A stretch of 64,000 nt of DNA from CAXXXW01 sp963665555 (GTDB taxonomy: Bacteria; Pseudomonadota; Alphaproteobacteria; Thalassobaculales; Thalassobaculaceae), in assembly GCA_963665555.2 (NCBI GenBank), contig OY762308.1, positions 2,108,001 through 2,172,000 on the forward strand, written 5' to 3'. The number at the start of each line of letters is the position of its first letter. Position 1 is the first letter of the stretch. Made by a program: the position numbers and the translations under genes. Below, one piece after another: positions 16,698-24,906 of this stretch. The notes beneath the pieces are model-generated. The model did no database searches, was not told where the DNA came from, and worked only from the letters and a program-made list of their open reading frames with translations.

Positions 16698-17111
16698 ATG
16701 GCGAACGAAACACGCGAACTGCCCCGGCCGACGCCGGAAACCCGCCATTTCTGGGAGGGGACGCGCGCGGGCGAACTGCGCCTGCAGAAATGCGGCGAAT
16801 GCGGGAATATCTACTTCCCGCCGCGCCATTTCTGCCCCGCCTGCGGCTCCACGGACGTGGCGGTGGTGCGGGCGTCGGGCCGGGCGACGCTGCACAGCTA
16901 TGTCATCAGCCACCTGCCGGCGCCCGGCTTCGAGCCGCCCTACGCCATCGCGGTGGCGAAGCTGGAGGAGGGGCCGAAGATGATGTGCAACATCCTCGAC
17001 TGCCCGCAGACGCCCGAGGCGCTGGTCCTCGACATGCCGCTGGAGGTGCGGTTCGAGCGGATCGACGACGAGATCGTGCTGCCGCAGTTCGCGCCGGCCG
17101 GAGGGCGGTAG
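16698..17111 (+). CDS. Zn-ribbon OB-fold protein (DUF35), thiolase partner
   Basis: A 137-residue protein with an N-terminal four-cysteine rubredoxin-like ribbon (KCGECGNIYFPP...CPACGS, about 31-56) and a C-terminal OB fold. DUF35 proteins pair with SCP-x-type thiolases or aldolases, forming the catalytic complex and helping bind the acyl-CoA. The thiolase-like gene starts 1 base after its stop, which strongly supports that partnership. Confidence 0.9.
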   Translation: MANETRELPRPTPETRHFWEGTRAGELRLQKCGECGNIYFPPRHFCPACGSTDVAVVRASGRATLHSYVISHLPAPGFEPPYAIAVAKLEEGPKMMCNILDCPQTPEALVLDMPLEVRFERIDDEIVLPQFAPAGGR

Positions 17112-17112
17112 G

Positions 17113-18252
17113 ATGAAGCGCAACGCGGTCGCCATCGCCGGCGCCTCGGAGACCACCGAACTCGGCAAGGTCCCCCACATGTCGCAGGTGCAGCTGCACG
17201 CCGACGCGGCGCTGAACGCGGTCGCCGACGCCGGGCTGAAGCTCTCCGACATCGACGGGATCGCCACCGGCGGCCACAACGCCGTGGAGATCGCGCACTA
17301 CCTCGGCATCGTGCCGGAATGGCTCGACGGGACCTCGGTGGGCGGCTGCTCCTTCATGCTGCTGGTGCGCCACGCCTGCGCGGCGATCGACGCCGGCCTG
17401 TGCCGGACGGTGCTGATCACGCACGGGGAGAGCGGGCGGTCGGGCCAGGGGCGCCACGGCTCCTCGATCTTCCCCTCGATGTTCCAGCAGCAGTTCGAGC
17501 GGCCCTACGGCGTGACCCGCCCGCCGACCATGTTCACCATCCCGGTGCTGCGCTACATGAAGGATTACGGCCTGACGGTGGAGCAGCTGGCGAGCGTCGC
17601 CGTGGTCCAGCGCGAATGGGCCGGCCGCAACCCGCGCGCCAGCTTCCGCGACCCGATAACGGTCGAGGATGTGCTGGCGTCGCGCACGATCTGCTACCCG
17701 TTCCGGCTGCTGATGTGCTGCCTGGTGACGGACGGGGGCGGCGCGCTGGTGCTGACGAGCGCCGAGCGGGCGCGGGACCTGCGCCGCGCGCCGGTCTATA
17801 TCCGCGGGACCGGCGAGAGCGGCGAGACCCCGCTGATCAGCCAGATGGCCGACTTCACCTCCTCGGCCGCCTTCCGGGTGGCGGGCGCGGCGGCCTTCGA
17901 GTCCGCCGGGATTTCCCATTCCGACGTGGACCACCTGATGGTCTACGACGCCTTCGCGCATCTGCCGATCTACGGGCTGGAGGACCTCGGCTTCGTCGGC
18001 CGCGGCGAGGCGGGGGCCTTCATCGCCGAGGGCAACACGCGGCCGGGCGGCGCGCTGCCGCTCAACACCAACGGCGGCGGGCTGAGCTACATGCATTCGG
18101 GCATGTACGGGATGTACGCGCTGCAGGAGGGCGTGCGCCAGATGCGCGGCGACGCGCCGGCGCAGGTGCCGGGCGCGGAAATCTCCGTCGTCCACGGCGT
18201 CGGCGGCATGTTCGGCGCGAGCGGGACCGTCGTCATGACCAACGTCGCGTGA
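17113..18252 (+). CDS. thiolase-fold lipid-transfer protein (SCP-x type)
   Basis: A 379-residue thiolase superfamily protein of the lipid-transfer/SCP-x subgroup, with a likely Cys in VGGCSFM near 77-83 and a glycine-rich NTNGGGLSYMHSG segment near 320 carrying a histidine. Its neighbour DUF35 protein is the usual partner. In known systems such pairs act as thiolases or retro-aldolases that shorten branched or sterol-like side chains. Whether this one cleaves or only binds acyl-CoA cannot be told from sequence. Confidence 0.86.
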   Translation: MKRNAVAIAGASETTELGKVPHMSQVQLHADAALNAVADAGLKLSDIDGIATGGHNAVEIAHYLGIVPEWLDGTSVGGCSFMLLVRHACAAIDAGLCRTVLITHGESGRSGQGRHGSSIFPSMFQQQFERPYGVTRPPTMFTIPVLRYMKDYGLTVEQLASVAVVQREWAGRNPRASFRDPITVEDVLASRTICYPFRLLMCCLVTDGGGALVLTSAERARDLRRAPVYIRGTGESGETPLISQMADFTSSAAFRVAGAAAFESAGISHSDVDHLMVYDAFAHLPIYGLEDLGFVGRGEAGAFIAEGNTRPGGALPLNTNGGGLSYMHSGMYGMYALQEGVRQMRGDAPAQVPGAEISVVHGVGGMFGASGTVVMTNVA

Positions 18253-18357
18253 CCGCGGGCGCGGGGGCGGCGCGTCCCGGATTCGCTTGCGCGGGGCGGT
18301 CCCGTGGGAGTAGAAGCGCGCCCGCGCGGGAGGCCGCGAATCGCGCCGGAGGGCGAC

Positions 18358-18978
18358 ATGGCGGAAGTCTTCATCTACTGGGACAACTCCAACATCTTCT
18401 ACGAGGCCCAGCACCTGGCCGAGGAGCGCAATAGCGGGCCGGACGCGCGGTTTCGCGTGCGTGTCCATTTCGCGAACATGCTCCGTCTCGCCCACGCCGG
18501 CCGGCCGGTCAGGAAGGCGCTGGCGGCCGGTTCGATCCCGCCGGAAATCCAGCGGTTGTGGAACCGGATGGAGGCCGAGGGCGTGGAGGTCCAGCTGTTC
18601 GACCGCTACAGCCCGGAGCGCGGCGAGCAGGAAGTCCCCGACAAGGTCTTGCAGACCGCCATGTTGCGGGACATGGCCGACTACGATCCGGGGATCGTCG
18701 TGCTCTTGACCGGCGACGGCGCGGGCTACCAGCGGGGCGTCGGCTTCCACAGCGATCTGGAGCGGATGCACCGGCGCGGCTGGAAGGTCGAAATCCTCTC
18801 CTGGGCCGCCTCCACCAACCAGAGGATGCGCCGGTGGGCGGAGGCGAACGGCGTGTTCGTCGACCTCGACGACTTCTACGACTCGATTACTTTCCTGGAG
18901 CCGTCGCGCCCCGGCCACGAACTCGCGCGGTCGCGCGACGCGGCGCCGCTGGACCTCTCGCGCCGGCCCGTTTCCTGA
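18358..18978 (+). CDS. NYN-domain (LabA/PIN-like) protein
   Basis: A 206-residue NYN-domain protein. The first acidic motif is YWDNSNIFYE near residues 6-15, with further aspartates in VPDKVLQTAMLRDM and LLTGDGAGYQ that complete a PIN-like metal site. Related proteins are putative RNases or RNA-binding regulators. It ends with EILSW and a helix typical of LabA-type NYN proteins. It stands alone with GGAGGGCGAC before the ATG. Target unknown. Confidence 0.82.
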   Translation: MAEVFIYWDNSNIFYEAQHLAEERNSGPDARFRVRVHFANMLRLAHAGRPVRKALAAGSIPPEIQRLWNRMEAEGVEVQLFDRYSPERGEQEVPDKVLQTAMLRDMADYDPGIVVLLTGDGAGYQRGVGFHSDLERMHRRGWKVEILSWAASTNQRMRRWAEANGVFVDLDDFYDSITFLEPSRPGHELARSRDAAPLDLSRRPVS

Positions 18979-19004
18979 GCCGCCGCGCCGCGGCCGCCCG
19001 CGCG

Positions 19005-19904
19005 TCAGCGGGGCCGGTCGCCCATCACCGTGACCCGGTGCATGACCCGGCGCTGGCCGGCGTAGTCGTTCACGGCGTAGTGCTGGACGCAGCGGTTGTC
19101 CCAGAACGCCACCGATCCCGCCTCCCACCGGAAGCGGCAGCAGAAATCGGGGATCGTCGCGTGGGCGTGCAGGCGCTGGAGGATCGGCGCGCTCTCCTCC
19201 GCCGTCATGCCGGACAGGCGGGTCGTGAAATTCCCGTTGACGTAGAGCGCTTTGCGCCCGGTTTCGGGATGCGTGCGGAAGACCGGATGCTCCGACTCGT
19301 CGAACGCCGCCGGCGTCTCGCGCACCGCCATGCCGGCCCCGGACTTGTAGCGCCCGTCGAACGCGCCGGCCGCGCCGTAGATCGCCTCGGCGCTGTGCAC
19401 CGCGCGGCGGCCCTCCAGCAGGTCCCTGGTCCCGTCGGAGAGCGTCTCGTAGGCGAGGTACTGGTTGGCGAACAGCGTGTCGCCGCCCGTCGCCGGAACC
19501 TCCAGCGCATAGAGGATCGAGCCGAGCGGCGGCGTCGCGTGGTAGCTCACGTCCGAATGCCAGGTCCCGCCGAAATTGAAGCGGTCGGCCTCGGTCTTGA
19601 CCACCCGCATCACTTCGGGGAAGTCGTCCATGCCCTTGACGTATTCGTGGATGTGCAACTCGCCGAACCGCCGGCCGAAGGCGCGATGGCGCTCCGGCGC
19701 CAGGCGCTGGCCGCGGAAGAACACCACCAGGTGGCGCAGCAGCGCGGCGCGGATTTCCGCGATCGCCTCGTCCGGCAGGTCCTCCGACAGGTCGACGCCG
19801 AAGAGTTCCGCCCCCAGCGCGCCGGTGAGCGGCCGGACCTCGAGGAAGCGGTAGTCGGCGGCGTCTTCCCGCGCCGCGATGTCCTCCCGGTAGGCGATGT
19901 TCAT
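19005..19904 (-). CDS. TauD/TfdA family 2-oxoglutarate dioxygenase
   Basis: A 299-residue non-heme iron dioxygenase. The metal motif is WHSDVSY near 112-118, with the distal histidine in QHYAVNDY near 270 and the 2-oxoglutarate-binding arginine in RRVMHR. Members hydroxylate taurine, 2,4-D, alkyl sulfates or other small acids; substrate residues here do not allow a choice. No sulfonate transporter is adjacent. It stands between the NYN gene and vsr. Confidence 0.87.
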   Translation of the reverse strand: MNIAYREDIAAREDAADYRFLEVRPLTGALGAELFGVDLSEDLPDEAIAEIRAALLRHLVVFFRGQRLAPERHRAFGRRFGELHIHEYVKGMDDFPEVMRVVKTEADRFNFGGTWHSDVSYHATPPLGSILYALEVPATGGDTLFANQYLAYETLSDGTRDLLEGRRAVHSAEAIYGAAGAFDGRYKSGAGMAVRETPAAFDESEHPVFRTHPETGRKALYVNGNFTTRLSGMTAEESAPILQRLHAHATIPDFCCRFRWEAGSVAFWDNRCVQHYAVNDYAGQRRVMHRVTVMGDRPR

Positions 19905-19943
19905 GGCGTCCTCCCGCGCTCCGTCCCGCTCGGCGCGGGTGTT

Positions 19944-20378
19944 TTAGCACTCCCCGGCCCGGTCCTCCAGAAACGCCGCGAGCCGGGCGCGGAGCGCGTC
20001 GCGGTCGCCGATCTCGCATTCCCAGACGACCAGCGCGTCCCAGCCCGCTTCGCGCAGGCGTTCGCGGTTCGCCGCGTCGCGCGCGCGGTTGCGTTCGAGC
20101 TTGCGCGTCCAGTAGTCGCGGTTCGCCCGGGGCATCCGCGCGCCGCGCGGGCAGTCGTGCATGTGCCAGAAGCAGCCGTGGACGAACACGACCTTGCGCC
20201 GCGCCGGGAAGGCGAGGTCCGGCTTGCCCGGCAGGTCGGCCCGGTGCAGGCGGTAGCGGTAGCCCATGGCGTGGACCGCGCGCCGCACCGCCATCTCCGG
20301 CCCGGTGTCCTTGCCCTTGACCGCCCGCATCGTGCGCGAGCGGGTTTCGGGGTTCTCCCGCGCCGCCGGGCCGCTCAC
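19944..20378 (-). CDS. vsr: very short patch repair endonuclease
   Basis: A 144-residue nicking enzyme that cuts beside T:G mismatches arising when a methylated cytosine deaminates. Conserved parts are present: the RSRTMRAVKGKDTGPE start, the catalytic Asp in GKPDLAFP, and the zinc/active-site segment FVHGCFWHMHDCP. It overlaps the cytosine methyltransferase gene by 4 bases (ATGA), the standard pairing. It is intact in length and motifs. Confidence 0.94.
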   Translation of the reverse strand: MSGPAARENPETRSRTMRAVKGKDTGPEMAVRRAVHAMGYRYRLHRADLPGKPDLAFPARRKVVFVHGCFWHMHDCPRGARMPRANRDYWTRKLERNRARDAANRERLREAGWDALVVWECEIGDRDALRARLAAFLEDRAGEC

Positions 20379-21520
20379 GCCGCCCTCCGGTCCGCCGCCG
20401 CGCGGGCCGCCAGCGCCGGTTCGAGGATGCGGAGCGCGAGGTGGCGCACCGCCGGGACCGCCACGCCGTCGCCGGCGAGCCGGAAGGCGTCGTTGGCGTT
20501 GTCGGGGAGCGCGTATTCCTCAGGCAGGCCCATCAGCCGCGCCGCCTCGCGCGGCGAGAGCAGGCGGGAGCGGGTCTCCGCCCCCTCGACCGGCATGACG
20601 ATCTGGCGGCTCGATCCGCCGGCCGGCGTGCGCAGGCAGCCGGCGAGGCCGTCGAAGCGGATTTCCGCCCGCTGCCGCGACACGCCCGCCGCGTCGCGCC
20701 GCGTCCGCCGGAAGACCGCGCCGACGGCGCGTCCCCCGGCCGCCCGCGCCGCCGCGACCTTGGCCCGGTTCGCCGGACTCATCGCGGCCAGCAGGCGCGC
20801 CGTTTCGGCGGGGGAATGCCAGCGGACGCCGCGCGGCTCGTCCTCCAGCAGGTCGGCGAGCGCGGCGTTGCGCGGCGGCGGCGGCGGAAGGCGCCACCAC
20901 AGCCGGTTCGCCGCCGCCGGCCCGGAAAGCCGCGCCATCGCCCGGACCAGCGCCCGCGGCGACCACGGCGCCTCCGGCCCGCGCGCCAGCAGCGCCGCCG
21001 GGACCGGAATGTCCTCCCGGACCGCGACGACGAACAGCCGCGGCCGCGACTGCGGGAGGAACAGCGCCGCGTCGATCTCCAGCGCGCCGAAACGGTAGCC
21101 GTCCCCGGCCAGCGCCGCCGCGATGGCGGCGAAATCCGCGCCCCCATGGGAGGTCAGCGCGCCGCGCACATTCTCCAGCACGACCAGCGGCGGCGCCCGG
21201 CCCTCGCGCGCCAGCGCCCGGACCAGCCGCCAGAACGGCCAGAAAGTCCCCGAGCGCGCGCCGCCGAGGCCGGCGCGCGCGCCCGCGAGCGACAGGTCCT
21301 GGCAGGGGAAGGAGGCCCAGGCGAGGTCCGCGCCGCCGGGCAGGTCCGCCGCCGCGAGGTCGGCCACGTCGCCGACGCGCAGTTCCGAATCGCCCCAGTT
21401 GCGGGCGTAGCTCGCGGCCTTGCGGGGGTCGATGTCGTTGGCGAACAGGCAGGTCCAGCCCGGCCCCAGGCCCGCCCGGACCATGCCGCCGCCGGCGAAG
21501 AATTCGAGGAAACGGCCCAT
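20375..21520 (-). CDS. dcm: DNA (cytosine-5) methyltransferase
   Basis: A 381-residue C5 methyltransferase. Motif I FFAGGGMVRAG (about 6-16), motif IV SFPCQDLSLAG with the catalytic Cys (about 69-79), motif VI ENVRG and motif VIII (RPRLFV) are seen in order, and the SAM-binding end RLMGLPEEY closes it. I use the ATG at 21520; a GTG lies two codons upstream. The gene is coupled to vsr, but no cognate restriction gene is visible, so this may be a solitary methyltransferase. The recognition site cannot be read from sequence. Confidence 0.9.
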   Translation of the reverse strand: MGRFLEFFAGGGMVRAGLGPGWTCLFANDIDPRKAASYARNWGDSELRVGDVADLAAADLPGGADLAWASFPCQDLSLAGARAGLGGARSGTFWPFWRLVRALAREGRAPPLVVLENVRGALTSHGGADFAAIAAALAGDGYRFGALEIDAALFLPQSRPRLFVVAVREDIPVPAALLARGPEAPWSPRALVRAMARLSGPAAANRLWWRLPPPPPRNAALADLLEDEPRGVRWHSPAETARLLAAMSPANRAKVAAARAAGGRAVGAVFRRTRRDAAGVSRQRAEIRFDGLAGCLRTPAGGSSRQIVMPVEGAETRSRLLSPREAARLMGLPEEYALPDNANDAFRLAGDGVAVPAVRHLALRILEPALAARAAADRRAA

Positions 21521-21632
21521 CCGCACCGCCCGACGGGAAACGCGCGCGCCATCCTACCACACGCTTCCCGCCCCGCGCCGCCGCGCCGGTGCTATACACT
21601 CCGCGCCCCGACACCGGACGGACGGAACCCCG

Positions 21633-23582
21633 ATGGCCGACACGCCCTGCCCCAACCTGTTTTCCGGCCTCGACCTCGCCGGGCGGCGGCTGCGCAACCG
21701 CGTCTGCCTGACCGCGACGGTGACGAACTTCGCCCGCGCCGGCCGCATTACCGAGCCGTGGCGCAACTTCCTGATCGAGCGGGCGCGCGGTGGGGCGGCG
21801 CTGCTGGTCACGGAGGTGCTGGCGGTCGATCCCGAAGCGCTGGCCCAGCCGACCACGGTCGCCGCCTTCGACGCCGCCAACGACGACGCCTTCGCCGCGA
21901 TCGCCGCCGATGTCCGGCGCGAGGGCGCGCTGCTGGTCGGCCAGTTGTGGCATCCCGGCCGCCAGCAGCTCTGGCACCCCACCAAGGCGCCGATCGGCGT
22001 GTCCGACCTGCCGGACCCCTACAGCTGGACGGTGCCGCATGTGATGTCGGCGGCCGAGGCGGGGCGGATCGCGGGCGCTTATGTCGCGGCGGCGCGGCGG
22101 CTGTGCGCGCTCGGCTTCGACGGCGTGGAGCTGCACGGCGCGCACGGCTACCTGATCGGGCAGTTCCTCTCCCCCGCCTCGAACACGCGCGAGGACGGCT
22201 ACGGCGGCGATCTGGAGGGCCGCACCCGCTTCGTGCGCGAGGTCGCGGCCGGTATCCGGGCCGAATGCGGGCCGGGCTTCGCCGTCGGCCTCAAGATGCC
22301 GGCGGACGAGGGCGTTCCCGGCGGCGTCGGCCCGGACGAGGCGGAGCGGATTACGCGCCGCCTCGCCGCCGCGGGCGATTTCGACTATTTCGCCTACGGG
22401 CAGGGCAATTTCAGCCTGAGCCTGGAGACGCACGTCCCGGACCTGTACTTCCGGCCCGGCCATTTCATCGACCTGCACAAGCGGATGCGCGCGGCCGCCG
22501 GCGGCGTTCCCGTCATGGCGCTGGGGCGGATCGGGACGCCGGACCTGGCGGAGCGCATCGTCGCCGAGGGCTACGCCGACCTGGTGGGCATGAGCCGCGC
22601 GCTGATCGCCGACGCGGCCTGGCCGGCCAAGGCGCGGTCCGGGCGGGCGGCCGACATCCGGCCCAGCGCGTTCGACAACTTCCCCTGGGGCGAGGTCCAT
22701 CTCGGCAAGCCGGTGGCGGACCACCACAACCCGCATCTCGGCGAGGCCGGCGAGGCGGACCGGCTGCCCGAACCGGCGGCGCGGGCCGGGCGCGTGCTGG
22801 TGGTGGGCGGCGGGCCGGCGGGGCTGGAGGCGGCCTGGGTCGCGGCGGCGCGCGGCCACGGGGCGACGCTGTTCTCCGCCTCGGAGAAGCCGGGCGGGGC
22901 GCTGCTGCTGGAGGCGTCGCTGCCGGGGCGCGGCGAGATGGCCCGGATCGTCGAGCACCAGCTGCGGCTTTGCGAGCGCTACGGCGTCGAGTTCGTCCTC
23001 GGGCGGAAGGCCGACGCGGCGCTGGCGCGGCGCTACGACCCGGACGCCGTGGTGCTGGCGACGGGCTCCTTCCAGCGCCCGCCGCCCGGCGTCGAACCCG
23101 GCCCGGCGGCCGTGTCGGCGCGCGACTGGGCGGCCGGGCGGGCCGGCGCGGCCGGGGGCGGCCTCGCGGTGCTGGTGGACGAGGACCACGGCCCCGCGGC
23201 CTACGGCGTCGCGGACCTGCTGGCCCGGCGGTTCCGGCGCGTCGTGCTGGTCACCTCGCGGCCCCGCATCGCGTCGGGGGTGAACCATTGCAGCGCCATC
23301 GGCGTGTACCGCCGCCTCTACGGCGCCGGGGTCGAGATCCGCCCGGCGCTGGAGACCCTCGGTTTCGCGGACGGCGCGTTGCGCTTGCGCAACCCCTATT
23401 CCGGCGCGGCGGAGCGGATCGAGGGCGTGGAGCTGGTCGTGTACGCCACGCCCCGGATCGCCCGCGACGCGCTGGCGGGCGAACTCGGCGGGATTCCGGT
23501 CCACCTCGTCGGCGACTGCCGCTCCCCCCGCGACCTCCGCGCCGCCATCCAGGGCGCCCACGCCGCCGCCGCGGCCTTGTGA
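21633..23582 (+). CDS. FMN/FAD oxidoreductase of the dienoyl-CoA reductase family, Fe-S cysteines missing
   Basis: A 649-residue protein with an N-terminal Old-Yellow-type TIM barrel (GQLWHPGRQ, HGAHGYLIGQFLSP with the proton-donor region, LVGMSRALIAD) and a C-terminal FAD/NAD Rossmann part (VVGGGPAGLEAAW near 390). It matches 2,4-dienoyl-CoA reductase, trimethylamine dehydrogenase and relatives. Those bind a 4Fe-4S cluster with four cysteines between the two halves; here the segment (residues 342-367) reads IRPSAFDNFPWGEVH...ADHHNP with none of the four. Electron transfer between the flavins would have to work differently, or the enzyme has changed role. Its 3' end overlaps the opposing DUF1194 gene by 187 bases. 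Confidence 0.88.
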   Translation: MADTPCPNLFSGLDLAGRRLRNRVCLTATVTNFARAGRITEPWRNFLIERARGGAALLVTEVLAVDPEALAQPTTVAAFDAANDDAFAAIAADVRREGALLVGQLWHPGRQQLWHPTKAPIGVSDLPDPYSWTVPHVMSAAEAGRIAGAYVAAARRLCALGFDGVELHGAHGYLIGQFLSPASNTREDGYGGDLEGRTRFVREVAAGIRAECGPGFAVGLKMPADEGVPGGVGPDEAERITRRLAAAGDFDYFAYGQGNFSLSLETHVPDLYFRPGHFIDLHKRMRAAAGGVPVMALGRIGTPDLAERIVAEGYADLVGMSRALIADAAWPAKARSGRAADIRPSAFDNFPWGEVHLGKPVADHHNPHLGEAGEADRLPEPAARAGRVLVVGGGPAGLEAAWVAAARGHGATLFSASEKPGGALLLEASLPGRGEMARIVEHQLRLCERYGVEFVLGRKADAALARRYDPDAVVLATGSFQRPPPGVEPGPAAVSARDWAAGRAGAAGGGLAVLVDEDHGPAAYGVADLLARRFRRVVLVTSRPRIASGVNHCSAIGVYRRLYGAGVEIRPALETLGFADGALRLRNPYSGAAERIEGVELVVYATPRIARDALAGELGGIPVHLVGDCRSPRDLRAAIQGAHAAAAAL

Positions 23583-24304
23583 GCGCGCCCCGGCGCCGGG
23601 GCCTCGACGATGGGGATGTTGCGGGCCTCGCGGACCAGTTTGCGCAGGAAGGCGTCGGCGAAGTCGCTGTAATCCCGGGCCGCCTCGACGAAGGCGCCGT
23701 CGCCGCCGACGATGCGGCGGCGGAAGTAGATGTCCAGCGTCGGGTGCTCGTTCAGGATCGTCAGGCCGTTGATCGTGACGCCGCGGCGCACCACCGCGTC
23801 GCGCACCGGCCCGACCTCGACCCCCTGGTTGTTCCGCCCGTCGCAGGACAGGTCGATCGCCTGGCGCACGCCGCGGAAGCCGTTGTCCGCGAACATCCCC
23901 GCCGCGAAGGCCAGCGCGCCGGAGATCGAGGTCGCGCCGGTGTGGATCGCGCGCGGCATCGCGTCGAGCCGGTCGGCGACGCGCAGCGCCGCCGCGCGGC
24001 TGTCGATCGCCGTCCACGGGATGTCCACCACCTGGAAGTCGGCGCTCGCCCACTCCACCACCGCGACCGCGATGGCGCGGTACGGCCCGCTCAGGATCGC
24101 CTCGATCGCGTCCGGGTCGCGGAAGGCCCGCGCCATGCCGCGCGTCTGCAGGACGAACTCGGCGTCGTCCACGCTGGCCGAGGAGTCGATCGCCAGCACG
24201 AGTTCGAGGTCCACCGGCCGGTCCGCCGCCGCCGGCGCGGGCGCGGCGAACGCCGCGGCCGCCGCCAGGAGGAGCGCGAGGCCCGGCGCGGCGAGGCGGC
24301 TCAT
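23396..24304 (-). CDS. DUF1194 secreted vWA-like protein with read-through C-terminus
   Basis: A 302-residue protein with a clear signal peptide (MSRLAAPGLALLLAAAAAFA, then an Ala-rich cleavage zone) and a von Willebrand A-like DUF1194 domain. The metal-site motif is LAIDSSASVDD near 37-47, followed by GATSISGAL and LSCDGRNNQG. The domain ends near residue 235, but there is no stop until 62 codons into the opposite-strand oxidoreductase gene. The extra tail is Ala/Pro/Arg-rich and probably without function. The start overlaps the thpR stop by 4 bases. Role unknown; periplasmic binding to a protein or metal is likely. Confidence 0.8.
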   Translation of the reverse strand: MSRLAAPGLALLLAAAAAFAAPAPAAADRPVDLELVLAIDSSASVDDAEFVLQTRGMARAFRDPDAIEAILSGPYRAIAVAVVEWASADFQVVDIPWTAIDSRAAALRVADRLDAMPRAIHTGATSISGALAFAAGMFADNGFRGVRQAIDLSCDGRNNQGVEVGPVRDAVVRRGVTINGLTILNEHPTLDIYFRRRIVGGDGAFVEAARDYSDFADAFLRKLVREARNIPIVEAPAPGRAHKAAAAAWAPWMAARRSRGERQSPTRWTGIPPSSPASASRAIRGVAYTTSSTPSIRSAAPE

Positions 24305-24867
24305 GGCCCGGACCGGGGCGCGGGCGCGGCGGGGCGCAGCGGGAACTCGACCAGCGGCCGGTAAACCGAACCGCCGCGGCCGAGCGCGCTTTCGAACAGC
24401 GTAAAGCCCTCGACCGCGAAGGGGCCGGCCCGGAACAGCCCGTTCGCCGCCAGCCACGGGCCGAGGCGCGCGGCGCACGCGCCGGAGAACCGGGCCAGCG
24501 TCACATGCGGGCGGAACTTGCGCGTGTCCATCGCAACGCCGGCCCGGGCCAGCGCGCCGTCCACCTTGCGCTGGAGCGCGTCGAGCGCCGGCCGCGGCTC
24601 CGTCCCGGCCCAGACCGAGCGCGCGCGCCCGCCGGACTCGAACGCGCCGACGCCGGACAGCGCGAGGTCGAACCCGCCGGCGTCGAGGCGGGAAAGCGCG
24701 TCAGCGGCGTCGCGCGCGGCCGCCCCGTCCGTCTCGCCGATGAAGCGCAGCGTCAGGTGCAGGTTCTCCGGCGGGACCCGGCGCGCGCCGGGAAGGCCGG
24801 CCCCCAGGCCCGCCAGCCGGTCGCGGATGTCCTCCGGCATCGCCAGCGCGACGAACAGCCTTTGCAT
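24301..24867 (-). CDS. thpR: RNA 2',3'-cyclic phosphodiesterase (LigT/2H family)
   Basis: A 188-residue two-histidine phosphoesterase. Both signature motifs are present: HLTLRFIGE near 40-48 and HVTLARFSG near 127-135. The family opens 2',3'-cyclic phosphates on RNA to 2'-phosphates. GGAGGGCGCC precedes the ATG at 24867. It overlaps the DUF1194 gene (ATGA) and follows the arylesterase gene by 39 bases. Confidence 0.9.
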   Translation of the reverse strand: MQRLFVALAMPEDIRDRLAGLGAGLPGARRVPPENLHLTLRFIGETDGAAARDAADALSRLDAGGFDLALSGVGAFESGGRARSVWAGTEPRPALDALQRKVDGALARAGVAMDTRKFRPHVTLARFSGACAARLGPWLAANGLFRAGPFAVEGFTLFESALGRGGSVYRPLVEFPLRPAAPAPRSGP

Positions 24868-24906
24868 GGCGCCCTCCGGTCGCGGCCGCGCGGGCGGCCC
24901 GCCGCG

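Noticed and set aside
20441..24364. Open frame of 1307 codons on the + strand
   Set aside because: It is antisense to dcm and the DUF1194 gene, in a second frame through the oxidoreductase gene, and has Arg/Ala-rich composition with no domain. It is a by-product of high GC.
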